Assembly: GCA_028711485.1 (NCBI GenBank)
Contig: JAQTSF010000020.1
Location: 1 to 11,462 of the forward strand
Source of the DNA: Candidatus Iainarchaeum sp.
GTDB taxonomy: Archaea; Micrarchaeota; Micrarchaeia; Anstonellales; Bilamarchaeaceae
Direction: 5' to 3'
Length of the DNA stretch: 11,462 bases
Program-made: the position numbers and the translations under genes
The notes under the pieces: model-generated
Databases searched by the model: none
Seen by the model: the letters and a program-made list of their open reading frames with translations, nothing else
What the model was told of the DNA's origin: nothing
Part shown: piece by piece, positions 1 through 6,844 of the stretch
Layout: each line of letters begins with the position of its first letter
Position numbering within the stretch: the stretch's first letter is position 1

Positions 1-822
1 GATAGAGATATTCCTGCTCCGGATGTTTATACCACTCCGCAAATAATGGCCTGGATGATGGATGAATATTCACAAATTTCTGGTGAGTATTGTCCTGCAG
101 TAATTACAGGAAAACCTGTTTCAAACGGAGGTTCTCTTGGAAGATCTTATGCAACTGCATTGGGAGGATATTACTCAATAAAAGAAGCAGTGAAAAAAAA
201 TAATGTTGGAAAAAGAATTGCTATTCAAGGATTTGGAAATGCAGGTTCCCATATGGCAAGATTGCTTATTGAAGATGGTTTTACTCTGGTAGGAGTTGCT
301 GATTCAAAAGGCGGAGCATATATGGAAAAAGGATTTGATTTTAAAAAACTTCAGGAAGTTAAAGAAAAATCTGGAAGAGTGGATGAGTATCCGGATTGTA
401 AAAAATTAAGCCCGTATGAAGTGTTTGAAGTAGATACAGATATATTGATACTTGCAGCACTTGAAAACGAAGTAACTGAAAAAAATGTTGATAAAATAAA
501 AGCAAAAATGATAGTTGAACTTGCAAACGGACCTACAACTCCAGAAGCTGATGATATATTGCATGAAAAAGGAAAGTTTTTGATTCCGGATGTTCTTGCA
601 AATTCTGGAGGGGTTTGTGTTTCCTATTTTGAATGGGTTCAGAATAAACAAGGATATTATTGGAGTGAGGAAGAAGTAAATAAAAAATTGGAACAAAAAA
701 TGAAAAAAGAATTCAACGAAGTTTATAAGATTTCTGTTGAGAAAAAAACCAGTATGCGCACAGCAGCTTATGTTCTTGCACTAGGGAGAATAGATCAAGC
801 GATAAAGGATAAGTCTCTATAA
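1..822 (+). CDS. gdhA: Glutamate dehydrogenase, C-terminal part (5' truncated by window edge)
   Basis: The reading frame is open from base 1, and 273 codons precede the TAA stop. Family members are usually about 415-420 residues, so roughly the first third, including the catalytic lysine region, lies outside the window. Visible landmarks are the DIPAPDVYT segment at the start, the TGKPVSNGGSLGR loop, a Rossmann dinucleotide motif GFGNAGSH (bases 229-252) followed by VADSKGG, the ELANGPTTPEA segment and the IPDVLANSGGVCVSYFEW segment. All are typical of Glu/Leu/Phe/Val dehydrogenases and best match glutamate dehydrogenase. The enzyme interconverts glutamate and 2-oxoglutarate plus ammonia in the cytoplasm; NAD versus NADP preference cannot be decided here. 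The ATG at base 46 is internal, not the start. The next gene is separated by 87 bases with its own TATA box. Confidence 0.95.
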   Translation, partial: DRDIPAPDVYTTPQIMAWMMDEYSQISGEYCPAVITGKPVSNGGSLGRSYATALGGYYSIKEAVKKNNVGKRIAIQGFGNAGSHMARLLIEDGFTLVGVADSKGGAYMEKGFDFKKLQEVKEKSGRVDEYPDCKKLSPYEVFEVDTDILILAALENEVTEKNVDKIKAKMIVELANGPTTPEADDILHEKGKFLIPDVLANSGGVCVSYFEWVQNKQGYYWSEEEVNKKLEQKMKKEFNEVYKISVEKKTSMRTAAYVLALGRIDQAIKDKSL

Positions 823-857
823 CTTTAATTACTTAATTATATTTAAATTAACACACC

Positions 858-867
858 TATTTAAATA
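858..867 (+). promoter_or_regulatory. TATA box for the multi-HTH gene
   Basis: The sequence TATTTAAATA lies about 45 bases upstream of the ATG at 910. With the usual archaeal spacing of about 25 bases, transcription would begin near 888-893, leaving a leader of about 20 bases. That leader contains a weak AAAGGT ribosome site at 898-903. No experimental support is available; this is a motif call. Confidence 0.5.
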
Positions 868-909
868 TACTTCCAACCATATAAAACCACTATTTTTAAA
901 GGTATATTT

Positions 910-3315
910 ATGTCAATAGCAATAGTAAAACAAACACCAACAGAAAAGGCTAAACCGAGATTAACAAAAGTACTGGATTTAGAGAAAAAAAGAATTGAAC
1001 AGTTAAGTGCTTCTCCTGTTGATCGTGTTGCTGAAGAAGTTTCAAGAAGAGTAGCAGGAATAATTGATAGAGTATTTATCGGTGAAGATGGAACTCGAAG
1101 AGTACAGACAAGAGAACTTGCAATAATGTTGGGCATGTCCCAGGTACATCTCTCGCAACATAATTTAAGAAAAGAGGAAACAGATTACACTGAAACTCAA
1201 ATGGATGGAACAGTATTAACCATACGAGGTTATAGGGGAATACGAGGAAGAAGAGAGTTTAATTTTGAAGATGCTGTAGCATTGGTTACATTAGTACTCA
1301 GAGAAAAGGAGAGAACTATTGAATTTGTTGAAATGGCGAAAGTGCTTGGAGTTTCAAAAGCATGGATACAAAAACAGTTTGGAAAAGGAAAAAGGATAGA
1401 AAATGGAGAAGAACTTGAAATAATGATTAAAGGAAAAAAGAAAAAAGTAATTCTTTATTATTCAAAATCTTCTAGAGAATGTGAAAATAAAAGATATATG
1501 GCTAGGGAAGATTTTGAATTTTTTTCTTTGTGGGCAAAAACTAAATATCAAAAACCAACATGGGATAGGGTAAATTCAGCAACAATTCCTGAAGGATGGA
1601 TGTCCACAGGTCAGGCAGCAAAAGCAATTGGATATAGAGCTTCTGATCAGATAAACCAACGGGTAAAAGCTGGAACAATTGCAGGAAAAAAACTGCCGGA
1701 TGGAAGAATTATTGTTTCTGTTGAAGAAGTGGAAAGAGTTAAAAGAGAAAGAGAAAGATTAACGGCTACTGAAAGTAGTAGAAGAGTTGGAGAGGTATTA
1801 AAATCAATTGGAAAAGATGTTGGCTGGTTTGATGCACGAACCGAAGGACCAGAAGGAAAAAAAGTTCTGGTAATTTTAGATGTATATGGAAAAGAACAAA
1901 GATTTGAAACGCATTTAGATTTTGATAGAGCTTTATGGTTCTCAGGAAAGGATTCTGAAAGATTGGAAAAGGTAGTTGGAGAAAAAGACAGAGAACTAAT
2001 TACTTTGGAACAGCTTGCAGAAAGAATTTCAAGAAGTATTCCTATCATATATACACTAATAAATCCTGAAACAAGAAGTTTTGAATACAAACTTCCTGAT
2101 GGAACTGTAAGTGAAGTTTCTGGAATAAAGGAAGGAGGAGTAAATTATTTTTATAAAAGCGAATTAGAAGCTGCACTAGAATTAGAACAGGGGTTACTTA
2201 GATCAATGAGATTTCTAGATGAGATTGCAGAAGCAATTGGTTGTGAACACCAAAGAAGCGGACTTTGGATTTTGGAAAGGGCAGGAAAGGTTTTCAGATT
2301 TACACTAAATGGAAAAGAATACGAAATAGAAGTAAAAAATGGAAAATACAAAAAAACATATCTATTAGACTGGGAGCTTGAAATTTTTGCAAAATATCAC
2401 GGAATAAGAACAAGAAGAACGCATGTGTATTTATTTTCAGGGAAAGCGGTAAAAGGATTAACGCGTGAAGGTGCAAAAAAAAGATTAGAACAAATATTGG
2501 ATAGAGAAAACAGAAGATTAATTTTATATCGTGATAATACCGCAGTTATATCAGTTCCAATTGACGAACTTGACGGAAAATTTTATTTAAGAAATGAGCA
2601 TATCCCGTTAGTTGAATTTTATTTAAAATTGACTTCTAGATTTGAAGACAGTAGAAGAACTGCTTTGGAAACGATTATGGCTGAGGAAGTAGGAGAAGAA
2701 GATCCAAGACTTCTTTTACTTGCAAGATTAACTCCTTTTGAGAAAAGGGATCATCTTAGAGAACAAAGAGAGGAATTCATAAACAGAGAGGGTATAGCGG
2801 AAAGAATAAGCAGAAGAATGCATAGTCCGTTCGTAGAATATATAGTGGATCTAAGAATCTCAAACCCTAAAGCATATGAAACACTTGAATTAGATCTTCT
2901 TGGAAGATTTGTTGTTGTTTCTTATGAATATAGAATTGCAGTACCCGTAAGGACTAATAGTAGTCGTGTAATAGTTGATGTAGAAGATACAGAGTTATTG
3001 AAACTTTATGAGGATTTATTTCACCCACAGAACGGAGAATCATATTCAAGTGCACAATTGTTTATCGATAGAATAAATGGAAACCTTAATGATCGATCTA
3101 GGGCTGGATTGTGGGTGATCAGAGATTTTATTATGCGACATAGTTTTAGAGAAATGGATGAAGGTTGTGGAGCAACATTATGTAAAAGTTTAGATGATGC
3201 GCGATTTGGAAGTGTGTGGGGACGCTCCTATGATAGTTTAGGAAAATATAGTGTTGATAGTTACACAAGAAATTATAGAAAAGGAAAACCTATTACAGAA
3301 GGACTAATGGATTAA
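910..3315 (+). CDS. Large protein of tandem HTH/beta-hairpin units, function unknown
   Basis: 801 residues with no recognised enzyme motif. It reads as about eight degenerate units of 55-80 residues, each with a helix-turn-helix, a beta hairpin and a closing amphipathic helix. HTH-like helices are visible at 69-83 (ELAIMLGMSQVHLSQ), 141-156 (EMAKVLGVSKAWIQKQ), 235-255, 291-307, 368-384, 438-455, 512-530 and 628-647. The closing helices fall near 117-134, 196-213, 270-284, 334-347, 413-430, 484-498, 557-577 and 687-704. The third unit (GWMSTGQAAKAIGY, then KLPDGRIIVSVEEVER) resembles MerR/excisionase-type DNA-binding domains. The N-terminal 60 residues are charged and helical, and the last 90 residues are tyrosine-, arginine- and glycine-rich. 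There is no signal peptide or membrane segment. I infer a multivalent DNA-binding or chromosome-associated protein; a regulator is equally possible. ATG with AAAGGT at 898-903. Its stop overlaps the convergent AMP phosphorylase gene by four bases. Confidence 0.85.
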   Translation: MSIAIVKQTPTEKAKPRLTKVLDLEKKRIEQLSASPVDRVAEEVSRRVAGIIDRVFIGEDGTRRVQTRELAIMLGMSQVHLSQHNLRKEETDYTETQMDGTVLTIRGYRGIRGRREFNFEDAVALVTLVLREKERTIEFVEMAKVLGVSKAWIQKQFGKGKRIENGEELEIMIKGKKKKVILYYSKSSRECENKRYMAREDFEFFSLWAKTKYQKPTWDRVNSATIPEGWMSTGQAAKAIGYRASDQINQRVKAGTIAGKKLPDGRIIVSVEEVERVKRERERLTATESSRRVGEVLKSIGKDVGWFDARTEGPEGKKVLVILDVYGKEQRFETHLDFDRALWFSGKDSERLEKVVGEKDRELITLEQLAERISRSIPIIYTLINPETRSFEYKLPDGTVSEVSGIKEGGVNYFYKSELEAALELEQGLLRSMRFLDEIAEAIGCEHQRSGLWILERAGKVFRFTLNGKEYEIEVKNGKYKKTYLLDWELEIFAKYHGIRTRRTHVYLFSGKAVKGLTREGAKKRLEQILDRENRRLILYRDNTAVISVPIDELDGKFYLRNEHIPLVEFYLKLTSRFEDSRRTALETIMAEEVGEEDPRLLLLARLTPFEKRDHLREQREEFINREGIAERISRRMHSPFVEYIVDLRISNPKAYETLELDLLGRFVVVSYEYRIAVPVRTNSSRVIVDVEDTELLKLYEDLFHPQNGESYSSAQLFIDRINGNLNDRSRAGLWVIRDFIMRHSFREMDEGCGATLCKSLDDARFGSVWGRSYDSLGKYSVDSYTRNYRKGKPITEGLMD

Positions 3316-3318
3316 TCC
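3309..3318. other. Convergent stop-codon overlap in a perfect palindrome
   Basis: GGATTAATCC is a 10-base palindrome. The plus-strand gene ends GAT-TAA with its stop at 3313-3315. The minus-strand AMP phosphorylase also ends GAT-TAA, with its stop at 3314-3312. The two genes therefore share TTAA (3312-3315), leaving no intergenic space for separate terminators. Confidence 0.9.
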
Positions 3319-4928
3319 AAAATCCCAAGAATGAACTTTCTCATTTCTATTGGTTCTAAGTCATTTAATGCTTTTGTTGCAAAACCTAATTTTGACTTGC
3401 TGTTTGAATATAGAGTAAATAATTTATCTCCTTTTCTAACTGTTTCTCCTTTTGATTTATAGAGATACACCCCCGCACCCCTATCCATAGGAGCACCTGC
3501 AAGTCTGCATAATTTAGAAATTGTCTTGCTATCAATGTGATGAATTTTTCCATGCCTAGTTGCATAAACAGTATGAGAATACTTGCCAATTTCAATATCA
3601 CCAGAAGAGATTTTTGGATCTCCTCCTTGAAGTTCTACAATTTCTTTTAATTTTTTTAATGCCTTTCCACTTTTTATAAGATCTTCTGCAATTTTATATC
3701 CTTCATCTTTTTTTGCCTTTCCGCATAATTCAATCAACTTTCCTGCTAAAAGACAGGACTTATGTCGAAGATCTTCAGGAAAAATAAGACCTTTTTCAAT
3801 TTTATTATTATGGTTCTCAAGTACCATAAGAACATCTCTTGCTTCAAGGGCCACACCTATTCCAAAACCTACAGGTTCTGAACCATCTGTAACCAGTGCC
3901 TCGATATCCATTCCCAAACCTTTTTCTCCAATATGAATAAAATGCTCACCCAGGGATCTTGATTTGGAAATATCTTCAATTTTTGAACCCCTCCCGACAG
4001 GTATATCAATTACTACGTGGGTTGCACCCACTGCTTTTTTCTTTGCAAGTATGCTGGAGAGAAGCATTCCCTCTGGATCCAATCTAAGGGGATTTCTTAT
4101 CTGAATTAATTTATCATCTGCAGAAGCAAGATTCAATCCGCCTCCCCAAATTATTGCTCCTTTTGCTCTTAGTGTTATTCGTTTAAGTTCTTCCATACTT
4201 AAATCAACAGGAGCAAGAAGTTCCATAACATCAGCAGTTCCTGCTGCCGAGGTTATTGCCCTTGAGGATGATTTTGGAATATGTATTCCTGCTGCTGCAA
4301 TTATTGGAACAAGAACCATTGTAGTTCTATTTCCTGCTACGCCTCCAATACAATGTTTATCACAAACAGGTTTGACTCCAAGATCTAATTTTTCTCCTGA
4401 ATCAACTATACTTTGAGTTAATGAAACTATTTCCTGATCAGATAATCCGTGCATATAAACTGCAGAAACCCAAGCAGCAAGTTCAACACTTCCTAGTCTA
4501 TTATGCATCAAATCAGTTATTATAGAAGAAATGGCTCCATTGGAAAGAACTTTTCCATCCAATTTATCCCTTATATATTGAATAGATGCAGGTCTGTCCA
4601 TATGTATGAGTTCAACTTTTTCTCCTCCTTTTAATCCAAGTTCGTCTGCTACCTCTGTGTAAATTCCTATTTCACCTTGCTTTATCATTTCAGAAGATAC
4701 ATCAATAAGTGCGGTTATTTCCCGGCTATCAAATTTTACTTTCGTCCTATAACCCAAATACATATCATGTTCTTTTGCTTCAAGTTCATTTAGTATTATA
4801 ATTTTTTTGCCAGTATATACATTAACTAATTTAACTGTGCAGACGTATGGCTTGTATCTCCAAACATCTACTTTCTTTTTTGGAACATCTTTATATTCTG
4901 TTTCATTCAAAAATTCTTTTTCAACCAA
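3312..4928 (-). CDS. deoA: AMP phosphorylase (nucleoside monophosphate phosphorylase)
   Basis: Catalyses AMP (also CMP/UMP in known archaeal enzymes) plus phosphate to free base plus ribose-1,5-bisphosphate, the first step of the archaeal AMP pathway. Counting from the upstream GTG at 4937, an N-terminal beta domain lies at about 30-110, then the thymidine/AMP phosphorylase core. The core carries the phosphate-binding loop DKHCIGGVAGNRTT (193-206), the signature SSRAITSAAGTAD (224-236), WGGGLNLASADD (264-275) and a C-terminal domain with AGAPMDRGAGV (480-490). The family is about 500 residues; this one has roughly 27-30 extra charged residues in front of the usual start. I prefer the TTG at 4928 because GAGGTGA (4940-4934) is a strong ribosome site five bases before it, whereas the GTG at 4937 sits inside that site. 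The isomerase gene immediately upstream ends within the same signal, so the two are translationally coupled. Confidence 0.93.
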   Translation of the reverse strand: MVEKEFLNETEYKDVPKKKVDVWRYKPYVCTVKLVNVYTGKKIIILNELEAKEHDMYLGYRTKVKFDSREITALIDVSSEMIKQGEIGIYTEVADELGLKGGEKVELIHMDRPASIQYIRDKLDGKVLSNGAISSIITDLMHNRLGSVELAAWVSAVYMHGLSDQEIVSLTQSIVDSGEKLDLGVKPVCDKHCIGGVAGNRTTMVLVPIIAAAGIHIPKSSSRAITSAAGTADVMELLAPVDLSMEELKRITLRAKGAIIWGGGLNLASADDKLIQIRNPLRLDPEGMLLSSILAKKKAVGATHVVIDIPVGRGSKIEDISKSRSLGEHFIHIGEKGLGMDIEALVTDGSEPVGFGIGVALEARDVLMVLENHNNKIEKGLIFPEDLRHKSCLLAGKLIELCGKAKKDEGYKIAEDLIKSGKALKKLKEIVELQGGDPKISSGDIEIGKYSHTVYATRHGKIHHIDSKTISKLCRLAGAPMDRGAGVYLYKSKGETVRKGDKLFTLYSNSKSKLGFATKALNDLEPIEMRKFILGILD

Positions 4929-4933
4929 ACAAG

Positions 4934-4940
4934 TCACCTC
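4934..4940 (-). promoter_or_regulatory. Ribosome-binding site deciding the AMP phosphorylase start
   Basis: The minus strand reads GAGGTGA, matching the archaeal anti-Shine-Dalgarno, then five bases, then TTG (4928-4926). The isomerase stop TGA (4936-4934) lies inside the site. A GTG at 4937-4935 is in frame but is part of the ribosome site. Confidence 0.6.
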
Positions 4941-5854
4941 AAACCTAATTTTTTATTGAATGCTGCAAGAAATGAATGTGGGGGTATAAGTCCGCCTTCA
5001 GTTATGTATGCATTAATGTATCTTGCTTCAGTTATATCAAATGCCGGATTTCTAACTTTTAATTTTTTAGGTGGATTGTCCCAAACTTCCTTGCTATCTC
5101 TTTCTTCAATTATCTCTCTGTTTCCATATAAAGTAAGAGGATTGTATTTGTAAAGTTCTGCTGCACAGTAAAAAGGCACATTGTGCGCTCTCGCTATCTG
5201 AGCAAGGGTACTTGTTCCTATTTTATTAATTAAATTTCCTGTAGAATCTATTGCATCTGCACCTACAATGCATAAATCAACTTTTCTCATAAATGAGTTC
5301 ATTCCGCCATCCACAATTAAAGTAGTATCTATTCCATTTTCAGAAAGGTCCTTTGCAGTTATTCTTCCCTGAAATCTGGGTCTTGTTTCACATGCAATAA
5401 CTTGAAAATTCTTTCCTAATTCATTTGCTTTTTTTAGAACACCGGTAACTGTTGAGGAATGACAGTGAGTCATTATTACATTTCCATTTTCTATTAATCT
5501 TGAACCATATTGCCAAAGGTTCTCTGCATCTTCTTTCATATCATCTAAATAAGATTTGCTTTTAGAAACTATTTTTTTCTTTAGAGATTCTATTGATTTT
5601 TCTTTTTTCATATGCATGAAAGTAAAATTAACCATATCTTTTATTGAATTTCTCACCATAGGTTCGGTTGGCCTTGCAGAAGCGAGTGCATCAGTTACAA
5701 CAAGAAGTTCGGAGTATAAAGAATCAAATGATTTTGCTTTTGAATTTTTAATTTGAAGGATTATTGCATTTAAAACCGCTTTTGCGACATTTCTAGCTCC
5801 CTGGATTTTTAAGGATTTGATGTTATCTATGATTCTCTCTATTTCCTTATCCAT
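4934..5854 (-). CDS. Ribose-1,5-bisphosphate isomerase
   Basis: 306 residues of the eIF2B-alpha/MtnA-like superfamily. Converts ribose-1,5-bisphosphate, the product of AMP phosphorylase, to ribulose-1,5-bisphosphate, the RuBisCO substrate. The two catalytic residues known from the Thermococcus kodakarensis enzyme (Cys133, Asp202) correspond to Cys131 in THCHSST (129-135) and Asp200 in GADAID (198-203). The segments ETRPRFQGRITAKDL (156-170), NKIGT (210-214) and the C-terminal NPAFDIT...ITEGGLIPP (269-292) fit this isomerase better than methylthioribose-1-phosphate isomerase or eIF2B. The ATG at 5854 has no Shine-Dalgarno, and a weak TATA-like stretch lies about 27 bases upstream, so the mRNA may be leaderless. 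It is the first gene of a two-gene operon; its stop lies in the ribosome site of the AMP phosphorylase gene. Confidence 0.93.
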   Translation of the reverse strand: MDKEIERIIDNIKSLKIQGARNVAKAVLNAIILQIKNSKAKSFDSLYSELLVVTDALASARPTEPMVRNSIKDMVNFTFMHMKKEKSIESLKKKIVSKSKSYLDDMKEDAENLWQYGSRLIENGNVIMTHCHSSTVTGVLKKANELGKNFQVIACETRPRFQGRITAKDLSENGIDTTLIVDGGMNSFMRKVDLCIVGADAIDSTGNLINKIGTSTLAQIARAHNVPFYCAAELYKYNPLTLYGNREIIEERDSKEVWDNPPKKLKVRNPAFDITEARYINAYITEGGLIPPHSFLAAFNKKLGLR

Positions 5855-5872
5855 AAGTGAAATATAAAGAAT

Positions 5873-5886
5873 ATCTTTTTATTTGC
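5873..5886. promoter_or_regulatory. Possible shared AT-rich promoter element between divergent genes
   Basis: The 78-base gap between the isomerase start (5854) and the 102-residue gene (5933) has one plausible TATA-like stretch. On the minus strand it reads AAATAAAAAG about 27 bases from the isomerase ATG, which suits a leaderless transcript. On the plus strand it reads CTTTTTATTT, suiting a start near 5905-5910 and a leader carrying GAGG at 5921-5924. Both matches are weak. Confidence 0.3.
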
Positions 5887-5932
5887 TTCGCTAGGTTATC
5901 ATATTAGTATACCAGATAAAGAGGTTTTTATT

Positions 5933-6241
5933 ATGGAAATAGTTTATGAATGCGAAAATTCAAAGAAAAAAGATCTTTTAAAAATAATTGAAGCTGACCC
6001 TTACGAAGAAAGGTCATTTGCAAGAGTAGGATATAAATTAAAAGATGGAGAAGTTATCGGACAGGATAAAGAAAAATGTTATTTATATATAAAATCAGAT
6101 GATGGATTTTTTAAAATTGCTGAAAAAAAACTGGAAGGCATAGTAAAAAAATGTGAAGAAAAAGTTTCAAAGGAAGTTATTGAAAAAATAAAAGAAGAAG
6201 AGGAACAAGCAACTTCAGGATTTGGTGATATATTTGGTTGA
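5933..6241 (+). CDS. Conserved-looking small acidic protein, function unknown
   Basis: 102 residues, not recognised. The N-terminal half looks like a compact alpha/beta fold: IVYECENSKKKDLLKII (3-19), DPYEERSFARVGYKLKDG (22-39) and KCYLYIKSDDGFFKIAEKKL (48-67). A strongly charged helix follows at 66-92 (ends KIKEEEEQ), then a short tail ending GFGDIFG. It has two cysteines (Cys7, Cys49) in the folded part and one (Cys74) in the helix; there is no metal-binding CxxC and no signal or membrane segment. The ATG has GAGG twelve to nine bases upstream (5921-5924). The last codons double as the ribosome site and TTG start of the next gene, overlapping it by eight bases (6234-6241), so the product is probably made in step with its neighbours. 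Confidence 0.8.
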   Translation: MEIVYECENSKKKDLLKIIEADPYEERSFARVGYKLKDGEVIGQDKEKCYLYIKSDDGFFKIAEKKLEGIVKKCEEKVSKEVIEKIKEEEEQATSGFGDIFG

Positions 6242-6244
6242 AGA
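6224..6244 (+). repeat. 21-base direct repeat, copy 1: stop/ribosome-site/TTG junction
   Basis: Identical to 6342-6362. In the upstream frame it encodes GDIFG and the TGA stop (6239-6241). GGTGAT (6224-6229) acts as ribosome site, and four bases later TTG (6234) opens the next frame. Stop and start overlap as TTGGTTGA. Confidence 0.9.
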
Positions 6245-6359
6245 GATATGTAAGAAAATTGCAAACATAACATCAGAAATACCGCATGGCTTTTTGCAAC
6301 CATGCTTTTTGCCGTATGTAGTGGCTATGTCAAAAAGCTGGGGTGATATATTTGGTTGA
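6234..6359 (+). CDS. 41-residue mini-protein, translationally coupled, function unknown
   Basis: A short frame that default gene callers would miss because it starts with TTG and has 41 codons. It begins MVEEICKKIANITSEIPHG and continues FLQPCFLPYVVAMSKSWG, ending GDIFG before TGA. Evidence that it is real: GGTGAT (6224-6229) lies at standard distance from the TTG; it fills the whole space between two neighbours with an eight-base overlap on each side; and its end has the same GDIFG-stop plus ribosome-site arrangement as the gene before it. It has two cysteines (6, 24), an N-terminal amphipathic helix and a hydrophobic central stretch (20-32) that is too short and proline-containing for a clear membrane helix. 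I do not recognise a family. The alternative is a noncoding spacer carrying weak hairpins. Confidence 0.6.
   Translation: MVEEICKKIANITSEIPHGFLQPCFLPYVVAMSKSWGDIFG
6284..6338 (+). other. Competing inverted repeats inside the mini-gene (possible attenuator)
   Basis: GCATGG (6284-6289) and CCATGC (6300-6305) form a six-base stem with a ten-base loop, followed by five Ts (6306-6310), which resembles a weak terminator. GCTTTTTG occurs twice (6289-6296 and 6304-6311), and either copy can pair with CAAAAAGC (6331-6338), which ends one base before the ribosome site of the winged-helix gene. The arrangement could couple mini-protein translation to downstream expression, but the arms are short and the region is coding, so chance is possible. 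Confidence 0.3.
6340..6347 (+). promoter_or_regulatory. Ribosome-binding site deciding the winged-helix gene start
   Basis: GGGGTGAT is followed by four bases and TTG at 6352. The in-frame GTG at 6343 is inside this site and has no ribosome site of its own upstream, so TTG is the better start. Confidence 0.6.
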
Positions 6360-6362
6360 AGA
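6342..6362 (+). repeat. 21-base direct repeat, copy 2: stop/ribosome-site/TTG junction
   Basis: Identical to 6224-6244, 118 bases downstream. It encodes GDIFG-stop (TGA 6357-6359) of the mini-gene, carries GGTGAT (6342-6347), and opens the winged-helix gene at TTG 6352. Bases next to the repeat on both sides differ, so the identity is confined to the functional junction. Confidence 0.9.
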
Positions 6363-6843
6363 AAAAAGAAAAATAGCTTCAAGAGGAGTTCCCTCCTCTC
6401 TTTCATTATATTTTCCACCATATAATTCAGAGGAACTGAGAGCATTTCAGGATAAAGATGGGAATATAACCAGAAATTTGTGGAACATTGAAGAAGTTGC
6501 AAATTTTGTTTTTTCAAAAAAATATCAACCTAAGTATTATGAGATTGCAGTGGGTTTTCTTAAAGTATTATTGGAAAAAGAAAAAGTTACTGGAGAAGAT
6601 ATTTCAGAATATGTAAAAAGCAATGGAATTTCCAAAGCTACATTTTATAACCGGGTAATGCCCAGATTGAGAAGAGTAGGTATGATAAAAGTTGAAAGAG
6701 ATACAATAATTCCTCTTGAAAAAAACAGGAAATTCAGGCCTATGAAAGTATCTTTAAGTAAAACTTTTGGGAATTATTTAATGAAAATAGGGGATTCCTG
6801 GTTGGCTATAATAGATGAAGTAAGAACAAGAAAAAAAGAGTAG
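6352..6843 (+). CDS. Winged-helix DNA-binding protein, function unknown
   Basis: 163 residues from the preferred TTG, which follows GGGGTGAT by four bases; the GTG at 6343 would add three residues but lies in the ribosome site. The C-terminal half holds a winged helix at about 79-117: a helix around GEDISEYVKSNG, a recognition helix SKATFYNRVMPRLRRVG (about 94-110) and a wing strand MIKVERD. The N-terminal segment (SLYFPPYNSEELRAFQDKDGN) and a helix near 47-75 are not recognised. The basic C terminus ends RTRKKE. It is the last gene of the 5933-6843 trio and overlaps the mini-gene by eight bases. I infer a transcription regulator or DNA-processing accessory protein; targets cannot be read from sequence. 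It converges on the coiled-coil gene, one base apart. Confidence 0.8.
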   Translation: MVEEKRKIASRGVPSSLSLYFPPYNSEELRAFQDKDGNITRNLWNIEEVANFVFSKKYQPKYYEIAVGFLKVLLEKEKVTGEDISEYVKSNGISKATFYNRVMPRLRRVGMIKVERDTIIPLEKNRKFRPMKVSLSKTFGNYLMKIGDSWLAIIDEVRTRKKE

Positions 6844-6844
6844 A

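Noticed and set aside
406..696. 96-codon minus-strand frame opposite glutamate dehydrogenase
   Set aside because: Antisense to a clearly conserved enzyme, low-complexity aromatic composition, no ribosome site or family resemblance.
1647..2351. Two minus-strand frames (1647-2090, 2151-2351) opposite the multi-HTH gene
   Set aside because: Serine/leucine/proline-rich translations typical of the antisense of AGA/GAA-rich coding sequence; no start signals.
5860..5869. CTTTATATTT on the minus strand as TATA box of the isomerase gene
   Set aside because: It lies only 6-15 bases from the ATG, so transcription would start inside the gene; no downstream in-frame start keeps the conserved N-terminal region.
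6224..6362. Reading the two 21-base repeats as a mobile-element target duplication or CRISPR-like pair
   Set aside because: Only two copies, the intervening 97 bases are an open frame with no transposase or terminal inverted repeats, and the repeat coincides exactly with stop/start signals.
6215..6517. Minus-strand frames (6079-6303 and 6215-6517) across the small-gene cluster
   Set aside because: They are antisense to three overlapping plus-strand genes whose start signals are strong, and their sequences are low-complexity with phenylalanine runs.
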